In this document: positions 33,373-33,726 of the stretch, piece by piece | Layout of the letters: each line of letters begins with the position of its first letter | How positions within the stretch are numbered: position 1 is the stretch's first letter | Origin: Flavobacteriaceae bacterium | GTDB lineage: Bacteria; Bacteroidota; Bacteroidia; Flavobacteriales; Flavobacteriaceae | Reading direction: 5' to 3' | DNA length: 33,726 bases | Assembly (NCBI GenBank): GCA_002709185.1 | Contig: PAQB01000009.1 | Span: forward strand, 1-33,726 | Program-made: the position numbers and the translations under genes | Notes under the pieces: model-generated | What the model was told of the DNA's origin: nothing | The model's input: only the letters and a program-made list of their open reading frames with translations | Database searches by the model: none

Positions 33373-33726
33373 TTAGTTAAAATTCAGGTTTTTTACAAAC
33401 TTGTTGTGAACCCATAAAATCCCCAAACCAAAAACGATAGAAGCGATAATTAAAATGTTATTGATAAACCCTTCAACTGTAAAAGACATTCGAATGAGAA
33501 TGGTTGAAATGATAAAACCAGAGTTTCGAATGACCTTGTGAAACTGATCTGTGTAGAAAAAAGAAACCAAAAGCAACAATACATCTACAATAATAAGAAC
33601 TGCGAAGAAATCGTCAAAAAACAAACTATTAACATCTTTCAGGGCTGCCGAAATATTAGATGGCATTGAATAGGTAACCCAGCTGCCAAAAGTGAACAAA
33701 CCAATTCCAATAAAAATAGGAATGAG
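33373..33726 (-). CDS. Integral membrane protein, 5' end beyond the window
   Basis: The frame stays open to the right edge, so the start is outside the window. At least 117 residues are seen. Four hydrophobic segments are visible: IPIFIGIGLFTFGSW at the edge, FFAVLIIVDVLLLLVSFFY, SGFIISTILIRMSF and NNILIIASIVFGLGILWV. A TTG within the window (33699) could start a shorter frame, but the coding sequence clearly continues upstream with the same membrane character. The family is not recognised; a Psi-E-like or general stress membrane protein is only a guess. It converges on the Spy-like gene with 17 bp between the stops. Confidence 0.65.
   Translation of the reverse strand, partial: LIPIFIGIGLFTFGSWVTYSMPSNISAALKDVNSLFFDDFFAVLIIVDVLLLLVSFFYTDQFHKVIRNSGFIISTILIRMSFTVEGFINNILIIASIVFGLGILWVHNKFVKNLNFN

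Noticed and set aside
1..33726. Insertion sequences, prophage, CRISPR or a defence island
   Set aside because: No transposase, integrase, repeat-spacer array or nuclease cluster is seen, and all sizeable open frames fit core housekeeping or envelope genes.

Overview
The window looks like part of the core chromosome of a member of the Bacteroidota, most likely a Flavobacteriaceae species. Evidence: a gliding motility/type IX secretion (T9SS) locus (gldJ, porU, porV), Porin_10 and DUF6702-type proteins, no Shine-Dalgarno-like sequences, A+T-rich gaps, and several copies of the Bacteroidota promoter pattern (TTG about 19 bp upstream of TAnnTTTG). Genes are tightly packed. I see no insertion sequence, prophage, CRISPR array or plasmid gene. 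A marine lifestyle is possible (NhaD, GH43, compact spacing) but is inference.

Layout. 1-73: tRNA-Val(GAC), cut by the left edge. 141-2995: M1 metallopeptidase plus a DUF6702-like protein. 3021-6041 (minus): murF and gldJ, with a hairpin terminator between them. 6258-13657: porU, porV, a secreted GH43 glycosidase and cdd on the plus strand. 13750-16395: pdhA and pdhC (E1 alpha and E2 of pyruvate dehydrogenase). 16396-16752 is the only stretch over 300 bases without a sizeable gene. It holds a bidirectional terminator, a possible 17-codon ORF, a tRNA-Val(UAC) gene with its own terminator, and a promoter. 16753-20528 (minus): folC, nhaD, anmK. 20621-22582: acyl-CoA dehydrogenase and a family 2 glycosyltransferase. 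22592-24553 (minus): Porin_10-type protein. 24664-27602: rnhB and a large lipoprotein with a predicted beta-propeller. 27583-28472 (minus): lipB and a YqaE/Pmp3 peptide. 28610-33355: lysS, a lipoprotein zinc metalloprotease and a small Spy-like exported protein. 33373 to the right edge (minus): the 3' part of a membrane protein gene.

How the genes fit together. GldJ is a lipoprotein of the gliding/T9SS machinery. PorU is the cell-surface sortase that removes C-terminal sorting domains, and PorV is the outer membrane shuttle that partners with it. PdhA and PdhC need an E1 beta subunit and an E3, neither of which is here. MurF builds and AnmK recycles peptidoglycan precursors. LipB makes the octanoyl group that becomes the lipoyl cofactor on PdhC.

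Most of the window is ordinary housekeeping synteny. The points most worth a second look are the GH43 gene sitting between porV and cdd, the uncharacterised lipoprotein with a repeat-built propeller, a consensus promoter just upstream of porV, the terminator immediately upstream of murF, the tiny ORF near 16.5 kb, and the C-terminal extension of LysS. I found no convincing sign of a wholly new multi-gene system.
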